From contig CAMDCV010000010.1 in the NCBI GenBank assembly GCA_945890645.1, forward strand, positions 42,750 through 106,749: a stretch of DNA of 64,000 nucleotides, in the 5' to 3' direction. Position numbers and translations under genes: made by a program. Source of the DNA: Akkermansia muciniphila (GTDB lineage: Bacteria > Verrucomicrobiota > Verrucomicrobiia > Verrucomicrobiales > Akkermansiaceae). Of this stretch, positions 25,137 through 33,100 are shown piece by piece (position 1 is the first letter of the stretch; every line of letters begins with the position of its first letter). The notes under the pieces are model-generated. The model ran no database searches, had not been told where the DNA came from, and was given only the letters and a program-made list of their open reading frames with translations.

Positions 25137-26327
25137 TCAGTCGATTAGTCGCACGGCATGTTTTTTCGAGAGCTTCAGGACATCTCCGGCTTGCAGTGTG
25201 ACTGCGGCAGTGGGATCGGTGAGTTTCTCGCCATTGAGCTGCACCGAGCCAGTGGTGATGAATTGCTTGCGCAGTTCACTGTTCGATTTTTCTAGACCGA
25301 AGGCAGTGAGAAAGGCAAACGCGCTCACAGATAAAACCGTACTGTCACTGGGCAGAATCGCCAGAGAAATTTCGGGCAGATCGGCTTCGGCGAGATTGCG
25401 TTTCGAAAAGCGCATATCCCAATCCTCGCGTGCCGCCTGAGCTGCGGTTTCATCGTGGTAACGAGCGGTGAGTTTCTGGGCGAGGGCTTTTTTCGCTTCC
25501 ATCGGATGGCCCGCAGGATCGCGTTGCTCGCCTAACAGAAGTTGATAGTAGCGGTCCATGAGCGCATCGGACACGCTCATTAATTTGCCATACATTTCCT
25601 GCGGCGCATCGTTGACGCCGACGTAGTTGCCGTAGGACTTCGACATTTTTTTGACGCCATCGAGACCTTCGAGCAAGGGCATCAGCATGACGACTTGTTG
25701 CGGCTGGCCCTCTTCTTTTTGCAGATCGCGGCCGACGAGAATATTGAAAAGTTGATCGGTGCCGCCGATTTCCACATCACTGCGCACCACCACTGAATCC
25801 CACCCTTGCATGATGGGGTATTGCAACTCGTGCAGGCGTACTTCTTGGGCATCGTTGAGACGGGTGCGGAAATCTTCGCGCTGGAGCATTTGCTGCAAGG
25901 TCACCCGGCCATTGAGTTTCAGCACTTCTTCGTACGTCATCTTGCGGAACCAATCGCCATTGTAAACGACTTCGGTTTTTTCACGGTCGAGAATTTTGAA
26001 GGCTTGCGCGGTGTAGGTCTCGGCATTGAGTAACACTTCGTCGCGCGTGAGCGGCGGGCGAGTGGCCGAGCGACCGGTGGGATCGCCAATCGTGGCAGTA
26101 AAATCACCAATGATCAACACGGCTTGGTGGCCGAGCAATTGGAACTGGCGCAGTTTTTCCAATGCCACGGTATGACCGAAATGGATGTCTGGTGCGGTTG
26201 GATCAACGCCGAGTTTTACACGTAGCGGGCGACCGAGGGCGAGTTTATCGGCAAGCTCCTTTTCCGAGAGAACTTTCGCGGCTCCGGTGGTGAGAATTTT
26301 CAGTTGTTCAGAAGGCGTCAACGACAT
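25137..26327 (-). CDS. tyrS: Tyrosyl-tRNA synthetase
   Basis: The 396-residue class I aminoacyl-tRNA synthetase has an ATP-site motif PDIHFGHTVALEKLRQF (HIGH as HFGH), Tyr-site residues in the HELQYPIMQGWDSVVV and EIGGTDQLFNILVGRDLQ segments, the signature KMSKS as KKMSKSYGNYVG, and a C-terminal S4 RNA-binding domain (SNSELRKQFITTGSVQLNGEKL). This is the TyrZ-like type. The ATG at 26327 (MSLTPSEQL) is chosen; an in-frame ATG at 26396 would overlap the MBL-fold gene. It is co-directional with the MBL-fold gene upstream. Confidence 0.93.
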   Translation of the reverse strand: MSLTPSEQLKILTTGAAKVLSEKELADKLALGRPLRVKLGVDPTAPDIHFGHTVALEKLRQFQLLGHQAVLIIGDFTATIGDPTGRSATRPPLTRDEVLLNAETYTAQAFKILDREKTEVVYNGDWFRKMTYEEVLKLNGRVTLQQMLQREDFRTRLNDAQEVRLHELQYPIMQGWDSVVVRSDVEIGGTDQLFNILVGRDLQKEEGQPQQVVMLMPLLEGLDGVKKMSKSYGNYVGVNDAPQEMYGKLMSVSDALMDRYYQLLLGEQRDPAGHPMEAKKALAQKLTARYHDETAAQAAREDWDMRFSKRNLAEADLPEISLAILPSDSTVLSVSAFAFLTAFGLEKSNSELRKQFITTGSVQLNGEKLTDPTAAVTLQAGDVLKLSKKHAVRLID

Positions 26328-26380
26328 CGCCGCCACCCTAGCCGTCGCGGACATTGCTGGCAAGGCGTTAGTGCAGCGCG

Positions 26381-27148
26381 TCACAACTGCCACCAACCGC
26401 AGGTTTCATCTTGGCAGGCGCAGTTGATTTGCACATCCGCGAGGCCTTTGCTAGTCAGCACGTCACGCATCGTTCGGGTGGCGATTTGGCGGCAGTTGCA
26501 ATCGCTGCTGAGGTGACCGAGCACGACGTGGCGCAGGGCTGCATGGCTGATGTTTTCTAACAACTCGGCGGCTTGTCGATTCGATAAATGGCCGTGTCGT
26601 GAGCTGATGCGTTGTTTGATCGACCACGGGCGCTTGGTATCGGCGGCGAGTAGATCATCGTCGTAGTTCGCTTCGAGATAGAGGCCGTGCATGCCTTGAA
26701 GATGCTGAGTGACGCTGTGGGTGACATGGCCGGCATCGCTGATGAGTCCGAGATTTTTTTCGCCGCAGCGGAGCACGTAGCCGACGGGATCAACGGCATC
26801 GTGAAGGATGGAAAAACTTTGCACGGTGACATCGCCGATGGCAAAGGCCTGACCGGCTTCAAAGGTGTGCCAACTCCCCACGATCCCCGTTTCGCGCAGC
26901 ACATGGGCGGTCGCACTGGTGGTATAGAGGGGAATGTTTCGCTGCTTGAGCAAGGTTTTCAAGCCGCGTACGTGATCGCCGTGTTCGTGTGTGAGGAGGA
27001 TGCCATCGATGGCTTCGACGCCGAGTTTTTGGGCACGCGCGACTAACTGCTTCGAGCTGAGTCCGGCATCGATCAGGAGAGTGGTATGAGCGCATTTTGC
27101 GAGGGTGGCATTGCCACTGCTGCCGCTGCCGAGGATTGCGAATTGCAC
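26381..27148 (-). CDS. MBL-fold metallohydrolase, YycJ/WalJ-like
   Basis: The 255-residue metallo-beta-lactamase-fold protein begins QFAILGSGSSGNATLAK, followed by LLIDAGLSSKQLVARAQKLG and the metal motif ILLTHEHGDHVRGL. A later conserved His lies in ISRHGHLSNRQAAELL and a terminal HVVLGHLSSDCN. This matches the YycJ/WalJ branch, which has exonuclease-type members. The start is taken as GTG at 27148 because similarity starts there. The open frame continues much further upstream but overlaps the divergent M50 gene. A C-terminal Cys-rich tail INCACQDETCGWWQL is unusual for the family. Confidence 0.83.
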   Translation of the reverse strand: MQFAILGSGSSGNATLAKCAHTTLLIDAGLSSKQLVARAQKLGVEAIDGILLTHEHGDHVRGLKTLLKQRNIPLYTTSATAHVLRETGIVGSWHTFEAGQAFAIGDVTVQSFSILHDAVDPVGYVLRCGEKNLGLISDAGHVTHSVTQHLQGMHGLYLEANYDDDLLAADTKRPWSIKQRISSRHGHLSNRQAAELLENISHAALRHVVLGHLSSDCNCRQIATRTMRDVLTSKGLADVQINCACQDETCGWWQL

Positions 27149-27247
27149 GTGAGGATCATGCCTGAGATGGGCATCGCTGGTCAAGTACGGCGCTTGATTC
27201 GCAACAGATACTTGCATTTGTGGGAAATGTCGGCATCTTGCCCGCGG

Positions 27248-27886
27248 ATGATACGCTTTTCCTTTTTTGGCATACCGGTGGAAATTCAGCCGTGGTTTTG
27301 GGTGATTCTTGCGTTGCTGGGATCCAGTTTTGGGCAGCTTGGGGGAACTGCCAATGAGGCGTTGGGCATTGCCTTGTTTGTGATCGCGGGTGCCATTTCG
27401 ATTTTCGTGCATGAGCTCGGCCATGCGTTTGCGGGTGTGATTTGCAAAGCCAAGCCATTCATCGTGCTGCACGGTTTTGGTGGTTTTGCTGCCTTTCCTG
27501 GCGCACGCTTCACGCGAATGCAGAGCTTCATGGTGACTGCTGCGGGACCTGCGATTCAGATTGTGCTAGGAGTGATCGCCGCGGTAATCTGGTTTTTTAT
27601 GGCAGATGTGTCAGAAGCGTTTCGTGGATTTATTTTTGATTTGGCAAGTGTCAGTATTTTCTGGGCGCTGTTGAATTTGATCCCTGTTTATCCGCTTGAT
27701 GGAGGGCAGATGATGGCGGCGACCCTAGGCCCTCAACGTCGCAAGCTTTGTTTGCAAATCAGTATAGCCGTTGCAGTGATTGTAGCGATATTGATGCTTA
27801 TATACACTCGTAGAATCATGATGCCGATCTTCATGCTGTATTTTGCTTATCAGAATTTCCAAGAGCTGAGAGAGACGTATCGTTAA
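27248..27886 (+). CDS. M50-family site-2-protease-like membrane metalloprotease
   Basis: The 212-residue multi-pass membrane protein has the zinc motif HELGH in ISIFVHELGHAFAG and the third ligand region NLIPVYPLDGGQM, the NPxPLDGG-type motif of site-2 proteases. At least four hydrophobic segments are seen, and there is no PDZ or CBS domain. S2P homologues cut substrates within the membrane. The ATG at 27248 (MIRFSFFGIPVEIQPWFW, the typical start for this subfamily) is chosen. The frame extends upstream to 27086 over the divergent MBL-fold gene but without homology. It is convergent with the TSUP gene. Confidence 0.87.
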   Translation: MIRFSFFGIPVEIQPWFWVILALLGSSFGQLGGTANEALGIALFVIAGAISIFVHELGHAFAGVICKAKPFIVLHGFGGFAAFPGARFTRMQSFMVTAAGPAIQIVLGVIAAVIWFFMADVSEAFRGFIFDLASVSIFWALLNLIPVYPLDGGQMMAATLGPQRRKLCLQISIAVAVIVAILMLIYTRRIMMPIFMLYFAYQNFQELRETYR

Positions 27887-27889
27887 TTG

Positions 27890-28639
27890 TTAGAAAAAAC
27901 ACAGCCTCACTCCTGCGATCAGTGAGAATCCGATCACTAAATACTCGAACCATCGTTGCGGCACGCGTTTTACCAAATACTTCCCCGCCCACACGCCGAG
28001 CCACACGCCGGGCACCAGCATTAGGTTAATTTTTAGTGAGGCCCACGTGATGAGATCAAGTTGCACGGTCATCGGCACTTTGATCAGATTGATTAGCAGA
28101 AAAAACCTCGCACTGATGCCGATCAGCTCCATTTTAGGAATGCGACGGGAGAGTAAAAATAACTGAATCACCGGACCGGCGGCGTTGGCGATCATCGTTG
28201 CCATGCCACCCGTCACGCCAGCCACCGCGCCGAAAGCGGTCGAATCGGCCATGCGATGAAACAGCGGTTGATTCCACAAACGCATGGCCTGTACCGCGAC
28301 CATCAACAGCACCGATGCCCCAATGCCCATGCGAGCTTGGCCGTCATCGATGGACGAAAGCACCACGTAACCGATGGCAAGCCCAACCAATGCGGGCAGC
28401 AATAATTTCCATACGGGCTTCCAGGAACCATGTTCGCGAAACGCAGGATAAACCGTTAGGTCGGCGATGATCAACAAAGGGAGTACCAGTCCGACAGAAG
28501 TTTTCGCACCAAACAAATCCGCAAACAACAACACCGAGATCAACGAAATGCCTGTGAAGCCCGTTTTCGATAATCCCACGCACAAGGCGCCGCAAAGCGC
28601 CATCGTCCAGGCTGCGGGACTATCAAGCAACATGTTCAC
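27890..28639 (-). CDS. TSUP-family (TauE/SafE) sulfite/organosulfur permease-like protein
   Basis: The 249-residue protein has about eight membrane segments. The N-terminal GALCVGLSKTGFTGISLISVLLFADLFGAKTSVGLVLPLLIIADL and the internal repeat GAVAGVTGGMATMIANAAGPVIQLFLL are the two TSUP signatures. The family moves sulfur-containing organic anions or sulfite across the inner membrane; the substrate here is unknown. The start overlaps the stop of the EVE-domain gene by 4 bp (ATGA), so the two are translationally coupled in the order EVE, then TSUP. Confidence 0.87.
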   Translation of the reverse strand: MNMLLDSPAAWTMALCGALCVGLSKTGFTGISLISVLLFADLFGAKTSVGLVLPLLIIADLTVYPAFREHGSWKPVWKLLLPALVGLAIGYVVLSSIDDGQARMGIGASVLLMVAVQAMRLWNQPLFHRMADSTAFGAVAGVTGGMATMIANAAGPVIQLFLLSRRIPKMELIGISARFFLLINLIKVPMTVQLDLITWASLKINLMLVPGVWLGVWAGKYLVKRVPQRWFEYLVIGFSLIAGVRLCFF

Positions 28640-29091
28640 TGGCCCATTTTCACGATGTGATCAAAATGCTTTTTCACCACCGGAGTGATCGATAGGCGCG
28701 TGCCTTTTTGCAAGACCACCATGCCCTCCAGCTTCGGTTGTTGGCGCAGCGACTCAAGCGTAACCATGTGCGAGAACTCTTTCACAAACGAAAAATCAAC
28801 CAACCACCAACGCGGCTTGGCCTCGGTCGATTTTTCATCGAAATATTCCGAAGCCGGATCCCACTGTGTCGGATCAGGGTAGGGTTCTGATGCCACACGC
28901 GCCACACCGACCACTCCCGGTGGCACCGCATTGCTGTGATAGAAAAGCGCCAGATCGCCGACTTTCATATCGCGCCACATGTAATTCCGCGCTTGGTAAT
29001 TGCGCACGCCACTCCATGGTTCTCGTTTGACTTTTTTCAGATGGGAAATCGAAAAGACATCCGGTTCGCTTTTGATTAGCCAATGCTTCAT
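28636..29091 (-). CDS. EVE-domain protein
   Basis: The 151-residue protein is a full-length EVE (PUA-like) domain: MKHWLIKSEPDVFSISHL, WSGVRNYQARNYMWRDMKVGDLALFYHSN, GVVGVARVASEPYPDPTQWD and RWWLVDFSF. EVE domains bind modified bases in RNA or DNA. This stand-alone form is the widespread bacterial type. The ATG at 29091 is the family start; an ATG at 29112 would add seven residues. Its first codons and promoter region are duplicated near 31236-31329. Confidence 0.9.
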   Translation of the reverse strand: MKHWLIKSEPDVFSISHLKKVKREPWSGVRNYQARNYMWRDMKVGDLALFYHSNAVPPGVVGVARVASEPYPDPTQWDPASEYFDEKSTEAKPRWWLVDFSFVKEFSHMVTLESLRQQPKLEGMVVLQKGTRLSITPVVKKHFDHIVKMGQ

Positions 29092-29145
29092 GCCGCGCCA
29101 GCCTACGCGCATCCTCCACCAAGCTCAATGCATTCCTTGGCAAAA
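29052..29145. repeat. 94-bp segment duplicated at 31236-31329 (EVE-side copy)
   Basis: It covers the first codons of the EVE gene and its upstream region. It aligns without gaps to 31236-31329; a 36-bp block (29102-29137) is identical in both. Confidence 0.8.
29100..29128 (-). promoter_or_regulatory. Possible sigma-70 promoter of the EVE gene
   Basis: On the minus strand, TTGAGC (29128-29123) and TAGGCT (29105-29100) are 17 bp apart. The ATG at 29091 is 8 nt past the -10, so the transcript would be leaderless or nearly so. The same arrangement, with -10 TAGGAT, is kept in the duplicated copy near 31300. Confidence 0.4.
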
Positions 29146-29240
29146 AATGCTAGTGCCAATGGCAGGGGCAAACGTGGAGAAAAAGCATTTATATGTCGAA
29201 TACTAGGCATTTCGATTTGGGAGAGATAGAGGCCGCAAGA

Positions 29241-29588
29241 TTACTCGAAGTGGCCGAATGTGATGATTGGCTGTAGGCTAAATGTGAGTTCGACTTCTTC
29301 CAGTTCGTCAATGGTGACCTCCTCCAAGCGGGCGGTGCCATCTTGATTGATGCGGAGGATGGCGAGAGTAACTGGAGCCACTTCTGGCGAAGGGAAGTTC
29401 TTTACGATGGGACGATCCATGGGATTTTCCGATGGGTGAAAGGGCCGAATGCCAAGCCAGATTCCAAACATCGCGCATAGTGCTGTGATCGTGGCAATTT
29501 TGCGGGTGAGGCGTTTTTGGCGGGTAAAGCGGATTTGAGGGAGGATGCGCTCCCATGCTACATCGCTTGTTTGATCTGGAGTGTTCAT
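29241..29588 (-). CDS. Single-pass membrane protein in sigma-factor operon (possible anti-sigma role)
   Basis: The 115-residue protein has a cytoplasmic-looking N-terminus (~1-34), one membrane helix (~35-52, ITALCAMFGIWLGI) and an extracytoplasmic acidic tail with beta-strand content (LEEVTIDELEEVELTFSLQP). I do not recognise a domain; the zinc-finger motif of ZAS anti-sigma factors is absent. Its ATG overlaps the stop of the sigma-factor gene by 4 bp. Position and topology suggest control of that sigma factor, but this is inference. The ATG at 29588 is chosen for the overlap. Confidence 0.65.
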   Translation of the reverse strand: MNTPDQTSDVAWERILPQIRFTRQKRLTRKIATITALCAMFGIWLGIRPFHPSENPMDRPIVKNFPSPEVAPVTLAILRINQDGTARLEEVTIDELEEVELTFSLQPIITFGHFE

Positions 29589-30130
29589 GAGGGATCGATG
29601 GTGGGACATTTTAGGGATTGGCGGAGATGTTTGCGGAGGCGGGCTAGTTTGGATTCAACGGCTTTGACCGTGGTGCAGTGGTGCTCGGCGAGTTGTTTCT
29701 GTGTCCATCCTTCCATGTAATGCTGCTGAAGAAGAGCGCGGTCGGGCGCTTCGAGAGTCTGCATTACGGTAGCGAGTTCTTCGTTGGCACCAATGTCTGT
29801 CGATTGATCCTGGTGGCGTGATTCCTGCCATTGCTGAATACGCTCATTGAGCCAATTGCGGCGGGTGCGGCGGCGAGCGTAATCGATGACTTCGCAGCGG
29901 ACGAGGCAGGAGAGCCATGCGGTGAAGGCTTGCGGGTCAGGGATGACTTTGGCGTGCCTGAGCACCCGGAGATAGACGCCTTGGATGATCTCTGGAGCGT
30001 CACTTTCGGAGGCACCGCGCGCGCGAGCCATTCGGTAAAGTTTCGAGTGGTATTCATCGTGAAAGTCGCGCCACGAACTCTCATCGCAGCGCGCTAGACC
30101 CTGAGTGAGGTTTTTCGTGTGGTCGTCCAT
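29585..30130 (-). CDS. ECF-type RNA polymerase sigma factor
   Basis: The 181-residue sigma-70-family factor has region 2 at ~15-85 (WRDFHDEYHSKLYRMARARGASESDAPEIIQGVYLRVLRHA, FTAWLSCLVRCEVIDYARR) and region 4 at ~120-170 (LEAPDRALLQQHYMEGWTQKQLAEHHCTTVKAVESKLARLRKHL), with no region 3 - the ECF layout. It would direct RNA polymerase to a small regulon. Its ATG overlaps the stop of the OmpH-like gene by one base (TGATG), and its own stop overlaps the membrane-protein gene, so all three are tightly coupled. Confidence 0.88.
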   Translation of the reverse strand: MDDHTKNLTQGLARCDESSWRDFHDEYHSKLYRMARARGASESDAPEIIQGVYLRVLRHAKVIPDPQAFTAWLSCLVRCEVIDYARRRTRRNWLNERIQQWQESRHQDQSTDIGANEELATVMQTLEAPDRALLQQHYMEGWTQKQLAEHHCTTVKAVESKLARLRKHLRQSLKCPTIDPS

Positions 30131-30816
30131 CAGCGCTTCGTATCGGGAATTTCTATGCTGGGAGCGAGATCAGGCGCAGAATTTGTCATGCTAAAATCGG
30201 CGGGTGCGTTTTTGTTGAGTTCTTGCAACAACAAGGCGGTGATTTCAGATGCATCCTTCGAATAAAGCAGGAATGGTACCTGTGAAGTGCTCATGCCGGA
30301 TTTATCAAATACGAAATCATAGTTTTCCGCTTTGGCGCGCACTTCCACAAGCTTGCGGATTTCGTCGAGAATGCCGCGCATACGCAAGGCGATTTTTTCG
30401 TTGAGAGCTTTGTCCTTGCGGCCCACGAAGTCACGGCGCTCTTTGTCGAGCTGAATTCCTTCTTGGTATTTGCTTTGATATTCTTTGTGTACTATTCCTC
30501 TTTTCTGGTCGGATAGCGATGGATCTTCGACTTGCTGCTTGAGCACACGGATGTCGCTTTCAATCTGGCGGATCGTCGTCAGCTTTTCATTGTTATCCTT
30601 TTGAATGCGGGCCTTTTCTACGTTGATTTCCTGCTGAGCTACGGCAGTCTTGTAGTATTCCTTGAACAATTGCGCCATATCTACGGTGGCGATCCGCAGG
30701 GGTGGGCTTGGCAAGACAGGAACAGCAGGATCTGATTTTGATTGAGGATCGGGCGCTGTTTCTCCATAGGTGAACATTCCAGATACGATGGCAAGTAGGA
30801 TTGTTTGTTTCTTCAT
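30130..30816 (-). CDS. OmpH/Skp-family periplasmic chaperone-like protein
   Basis: The 228-residue protein has a signal peptide (~1-20), then the OmpH/Skp pattern: IATVDMAQLFKEYYKTAVAQQEI, a long charged coiled coil (~70-160), and the returning strand-helix ENYDFVFDKSGMS...VPFLLYSKDASEITALLLQELN. Skp-like proteins hold outer-membrane proteins in the periplasm. It is the first gene of a three-gene operon with an ECF sigma factor and a membrane protein, suggesting an envelope-stress connection (inference). A perfect 18-bp palindrome lies 12 bp upstream of the ATG. Confidence 0.83.
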   Translation of the reverse strand: MKKQTILLAIVSGMFTYGETAPDPQSKSDPAVPVLPSPPLRIATVDMAQLFKEYYKTAVAQQEINVEKARIQKDNNEKLTTIRQIESDIRVLKQQVEDPSLSDQKRGIVHKEYQSKYQEGIQLDKERRDFVGRKDKALNEKIALRMRGILDEIRKLVEVRAKAENYDFVFDKSGMSTSQVPFLLYSKDASEITALLLQELNKNAPADFSMTNSAPDLAPSIEIPDTKR

Positions 30817-30828
30817 AACAACCGAATA

Positions 30829-30846
30829 ACGCGTGTCGACACGCGT
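30829..30846. promoter_or_regulatory. 18-bp perfect palindrome just upstream of the OmpH-sigma operon
   Basis: ACGCGTGTCGACACGCGT is its own reverse complement. It ends 12 bp before the ATG of the OmpH-like gene, where an operator or a leader hairpin covering the ribosome-binding region would sit. No T tract follows, so it is not a terminator. Confidence 0.55.
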
Positions 30847-30919
30847 ATCCCTCGCGGCAGTGATTTTTTTTGGGTTTCATCGATGCGTCAAGGTGGCGGT
30901 AGAGGAAGTGTGACAGGTG

Positions 30920-31189
30920 CTATCGAATTGATTTGCCGTGGCATAAAGCTCGTGGAGCTTTGCGATCGTTTTTTGATCGCAAATTTGCGAAAAACAGGCA
31001 AAGACTTGAGAAGGATAGCAAGATTAATGTGGTAATTTCCATCCAGAATTCGATGGGATTCTGATCTTTTTCGACATCACGAGGAAGCCAGGATCCGCTC
31101 TGGCGTAAAACCTCACCACTTACCAGACCATCGTAAGCAAGGTAGGCCAGCACGATCGCTATCAAAAACAACAGGAAATTCTTTTTCAT
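30920..31189 (-). CDS. Small two-helix membrane protein, 89 residues
   Basis: The protein is unrecognised. It has an N-terminal hydrophobic segment (~4-18, NFLLFLIAIVLAYLAYDG) and a second one (~50-66, ITTLILLSFSSLCLFFANL), joined by a polar loop SGSWLPRDVEKDQNPIEF, with a basic C-terminus. The ATG at 31189 is preceded by GAAGAG, a good ribosome-binding site, which favours it over a longer frame starting at 31237. It is co-directional with the OmpH-sigma operon, 103 bp upstream of it, and adjoins the truncated EVE copy. Confidence 0.6.
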   Translation of the reverse strand: MKKNFLLFLIAIVLAYLAYDGLVSGEVLRQSGSWLPRDVEKDQNPIEFWMEITTLILLSFSSLCLFFANLRSKNDRKAPRALCHGKSIR

Positions 31190-31233
31190 GATCTCTTCGC
31201 GTTTGATTCTCTTCTCATGTTGCAAGCCGCAAA

Positions 31234-31275
31234 TCAAAAGAGCTCCGGTTCGCTATTTATCAACCAATGTTTCAT
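31234..31275 (-). pseudogene. Truncated start of a duplicated EVE-domain gene
   Basis: Thirteen codons, MKHWLINSEPELF then TGA, correspond to MKHWLIKSEPDVF of the intact EVE gene at 28636-29091. The rest of the gene is gone. Confidence 0.75.
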
Positions 31276-31329
31276 AACGCATCATCCTACGCGCATCCTC
31301 CACCAAGCTCAATGCATTCCTCGGCAAAA
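31236..31329. repeat. 94-bp segment duplicated from the EVE gene 5' region (ABC-F side copy)
   Basis: It aligns without gaps to 29052-29145, including an identical 36-bp block. It now lies in the promoter region of the divergent ABC-F gene. Confidence 0.8.
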
Positions 31330-31374
31330 CTTCTTGAAAATCCCAAGATTCTCCCCCACGGTCGCGCCCGTCCT

Positions 31375-32985
31375 ATGCTTTCCGTTCACAAATTGACCAA
31401 AACACTCGGCGGCCGCACCTTGCTGCGCGAAGCCGAAATGACCATTAACTGGGGCGAACGCGTCGCTTTGGTCGGTCCGAACGGGGCCGGCAAGTCTACG
31501 CTGTTCCGCATGATCCTCGATGAAGATTCCCCCGACGAAGGCTCCATCGAACGCGACGAATACGCGATCACTGGTTACCTCGCGCAGGAAGCAGGTTCAC
31601 CTGGCGACGAGACTGTCATTGAGATCGCCATGGGCGTGACGCCCGAAATGGTCGGACTGCTGCGCATCATGCGCGAGCACGAAGCCAAGGACAATCACGG
31701 CGATCCTGAATACGCCAAAGCTCAGGATCAATTCAACCACCTCAACGGCTATCAACTTGAACCGAAGGCGAAAAAAATCCTCAACGGTCTCGGCTTTAAA
31801 GAAGAAGATTTCCATAAACCTGCGCACGAATACTCCGGCGGCTGGGTGATGCGCGCCTACCTAGCTCGCTTGTTGGTGATGGAGCCTGATTTGTTGATGC
31901 TCGACGAGCCCACCAACCACCTCGACCTGATTTCCTTGCTGTGGCTGCAACGCTACCTGCTCAACTACTCCGGCGCGATCCTGATGATTTCGCACGACCG
32001 CGATTTCATGGATGCTCTTGTCGAATCGGTGATCGAGATCGATCCCGATGCCGCGCAACTCATCACCTATCCTGGAAATTATTCGTCCTACCTGCAACAG
32101 CGCGAGCAACGCTACGATCAACTCGTTCAAGCGTATCGCAATCAGCAAAAAGAAATCGAAGGCCATCAAGAATTTATCGATCGCTTCCGTCAGGTGACGT
32201 CGAAAGCCTCGCAAGTCCAATCACGCGTTAAGTTCCTCGAAAAATTCGAACGCATCGAAAAACCTCGCGCCCCGCGCAAGGCATTCAAGTTCAGCTTCCC
32301 GCAGCCACCGCGCTCTAATCAAAAAGTCATTGAGCTGCAAAAGGTCTCGCAAGCCTACGGCACGAAACAAATTTACAAAGACCTCGACCTCACCATCGAA
32401 CGTGGCGACCGCATCGTTTTGGTAGGCCCCAACGGTGCCGGTAAATCCACGCTGCTCAAGATCCTCGCCGGGGTCCTGCCGATCAATGGCGGCAAAATGG
32501 AAGTCGGTTACGCGACCAAACTCGGCTACTACTCGCAGCATCGCTCCGAGTCGCTCAACGAAAACAACACCGTGCTTGAAGAAGTCATGTCGGCCTGCTC
32601 GACCTTGCGCGAAGATGAAGCCCGCTCAATTCTTGGCTCGTTTTTATTCCGTCGCACTGACGTCGAAAAGCGCATTCCCGTTCTTTCCGGTGGCGAAAAA
32701 TCGCGTTTGAACTTGGTGAAATTCCTCGTCAATCCGCCGAACCTTTTGCTGATGGACGAGCCCACGACTCACCTCGACATCCTCTCGATCGACTCGCTCG
32801 TTTCCGCGCTGAAAAGCTACGAAGGCACTCTGGTATTCATTTCCCACGACGTCCACTTCATCCGCTCGCTCGCCCAGACTACGCTGCACATCAACAATGG
32901 CACCGTCACCCGCTACTCCGGCGGCTACGAGTATTTCTTAGAAAAATCCGGCCTCAACGACGACCGCGGCGCTGTCACTGCCTAA
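31375..32985 (+). CDS. ABC-F family ATP-binding protein
   Basis: The 536-residue soluble protein has two ATPase cassettes and no membrane domain. First cassette: Walker A GPNGAGKST, signature YSGGWVMR, Walker B LLMLDEPTNHLD. Second: Walker A GPNGAGKST, signature LSGGEKSR, Walker B LLLMDEPTTHLD. The linker (~245-310) is charged and helical (QQREQRYDQLVQAYRNQQKEIEGHQEFIDRF), as in ABC-F translation factors, which act at the ribosomal E site. The ATG at 31375 (MLSVHKLTK) begins the first cassette; ATGs upstream at 31267 and 31312 run into the duplicated EVE segment. Confidence 0.88.
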   Translation: MLSVHKLTKTLGGRTLLREAEMTINWGERVALVGPNGAGKSTLFRMILDEDSPDEGSIERDEYAITGYLAQEAGSPGDETVIEIAMGVTPEMVGLLRIMREHEAKDNHGDPEYAKAQDQFNHLNGYQLEPKAKKILNGLGFKEEDFHKPAHEYSGGWVMRAYLARLLVMEPDLLMLDEPTNHLDLISLLWLQRYLLNYSGAILMISHDRDFMDALVESVIEIDPDAAQLITYPGNYSSYLQQREQRYDQLVQAYRNQQKEIEGHQEFIDRFRQVTSKASQVQSRVKFLEKFERIEKPRAPRKAFKFSFPQPPRSNQKVIELQKVSQAYGTKQIYKDLDLTIERGDRIVLVGPNGAGKSTLLKILAGVLPINGGKMEVGYATKLGYYSQHRSESLNENNTVLEEVMSACSTLREDEARSILGSFLFRRTDVEKRIPVLSGGEKSRLNLVKFLVNPPNLLLMDEPTTHLDILSIDSLVSALKSYEGTLVFISHDVHFIRSLAQTTLHINNGTVTRYSGGYEYFLEKSGLNDDRGAVTA

Positions 32986-32987
32986 CG

Positions 32988-33023
32988 TGGCGAAGGCCTT
33001 GGACTGCGGTGAGTATCACCGCT
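32988..33023. repeat. Hairpin repeat downstream of the ABC-F gene
   Basis: A 36-bp element with GCCTTGGACTGC (32996-33007) followed by the perfect hairpin GCGGTGA-GTA-TCACCGC (33006-33022) starts 2 bp after the ABC-F stop. A near-identical element occurs at 46655-46693. Confidence 0.7.
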
Positions 33024-33100
33024 TTCGGTTTGGTCTCGAGTCAGACTATTCGAGTGAGGGCCTCTTAGCGAAGTGACCTTTTTCTCATGTCGACTGTTCA

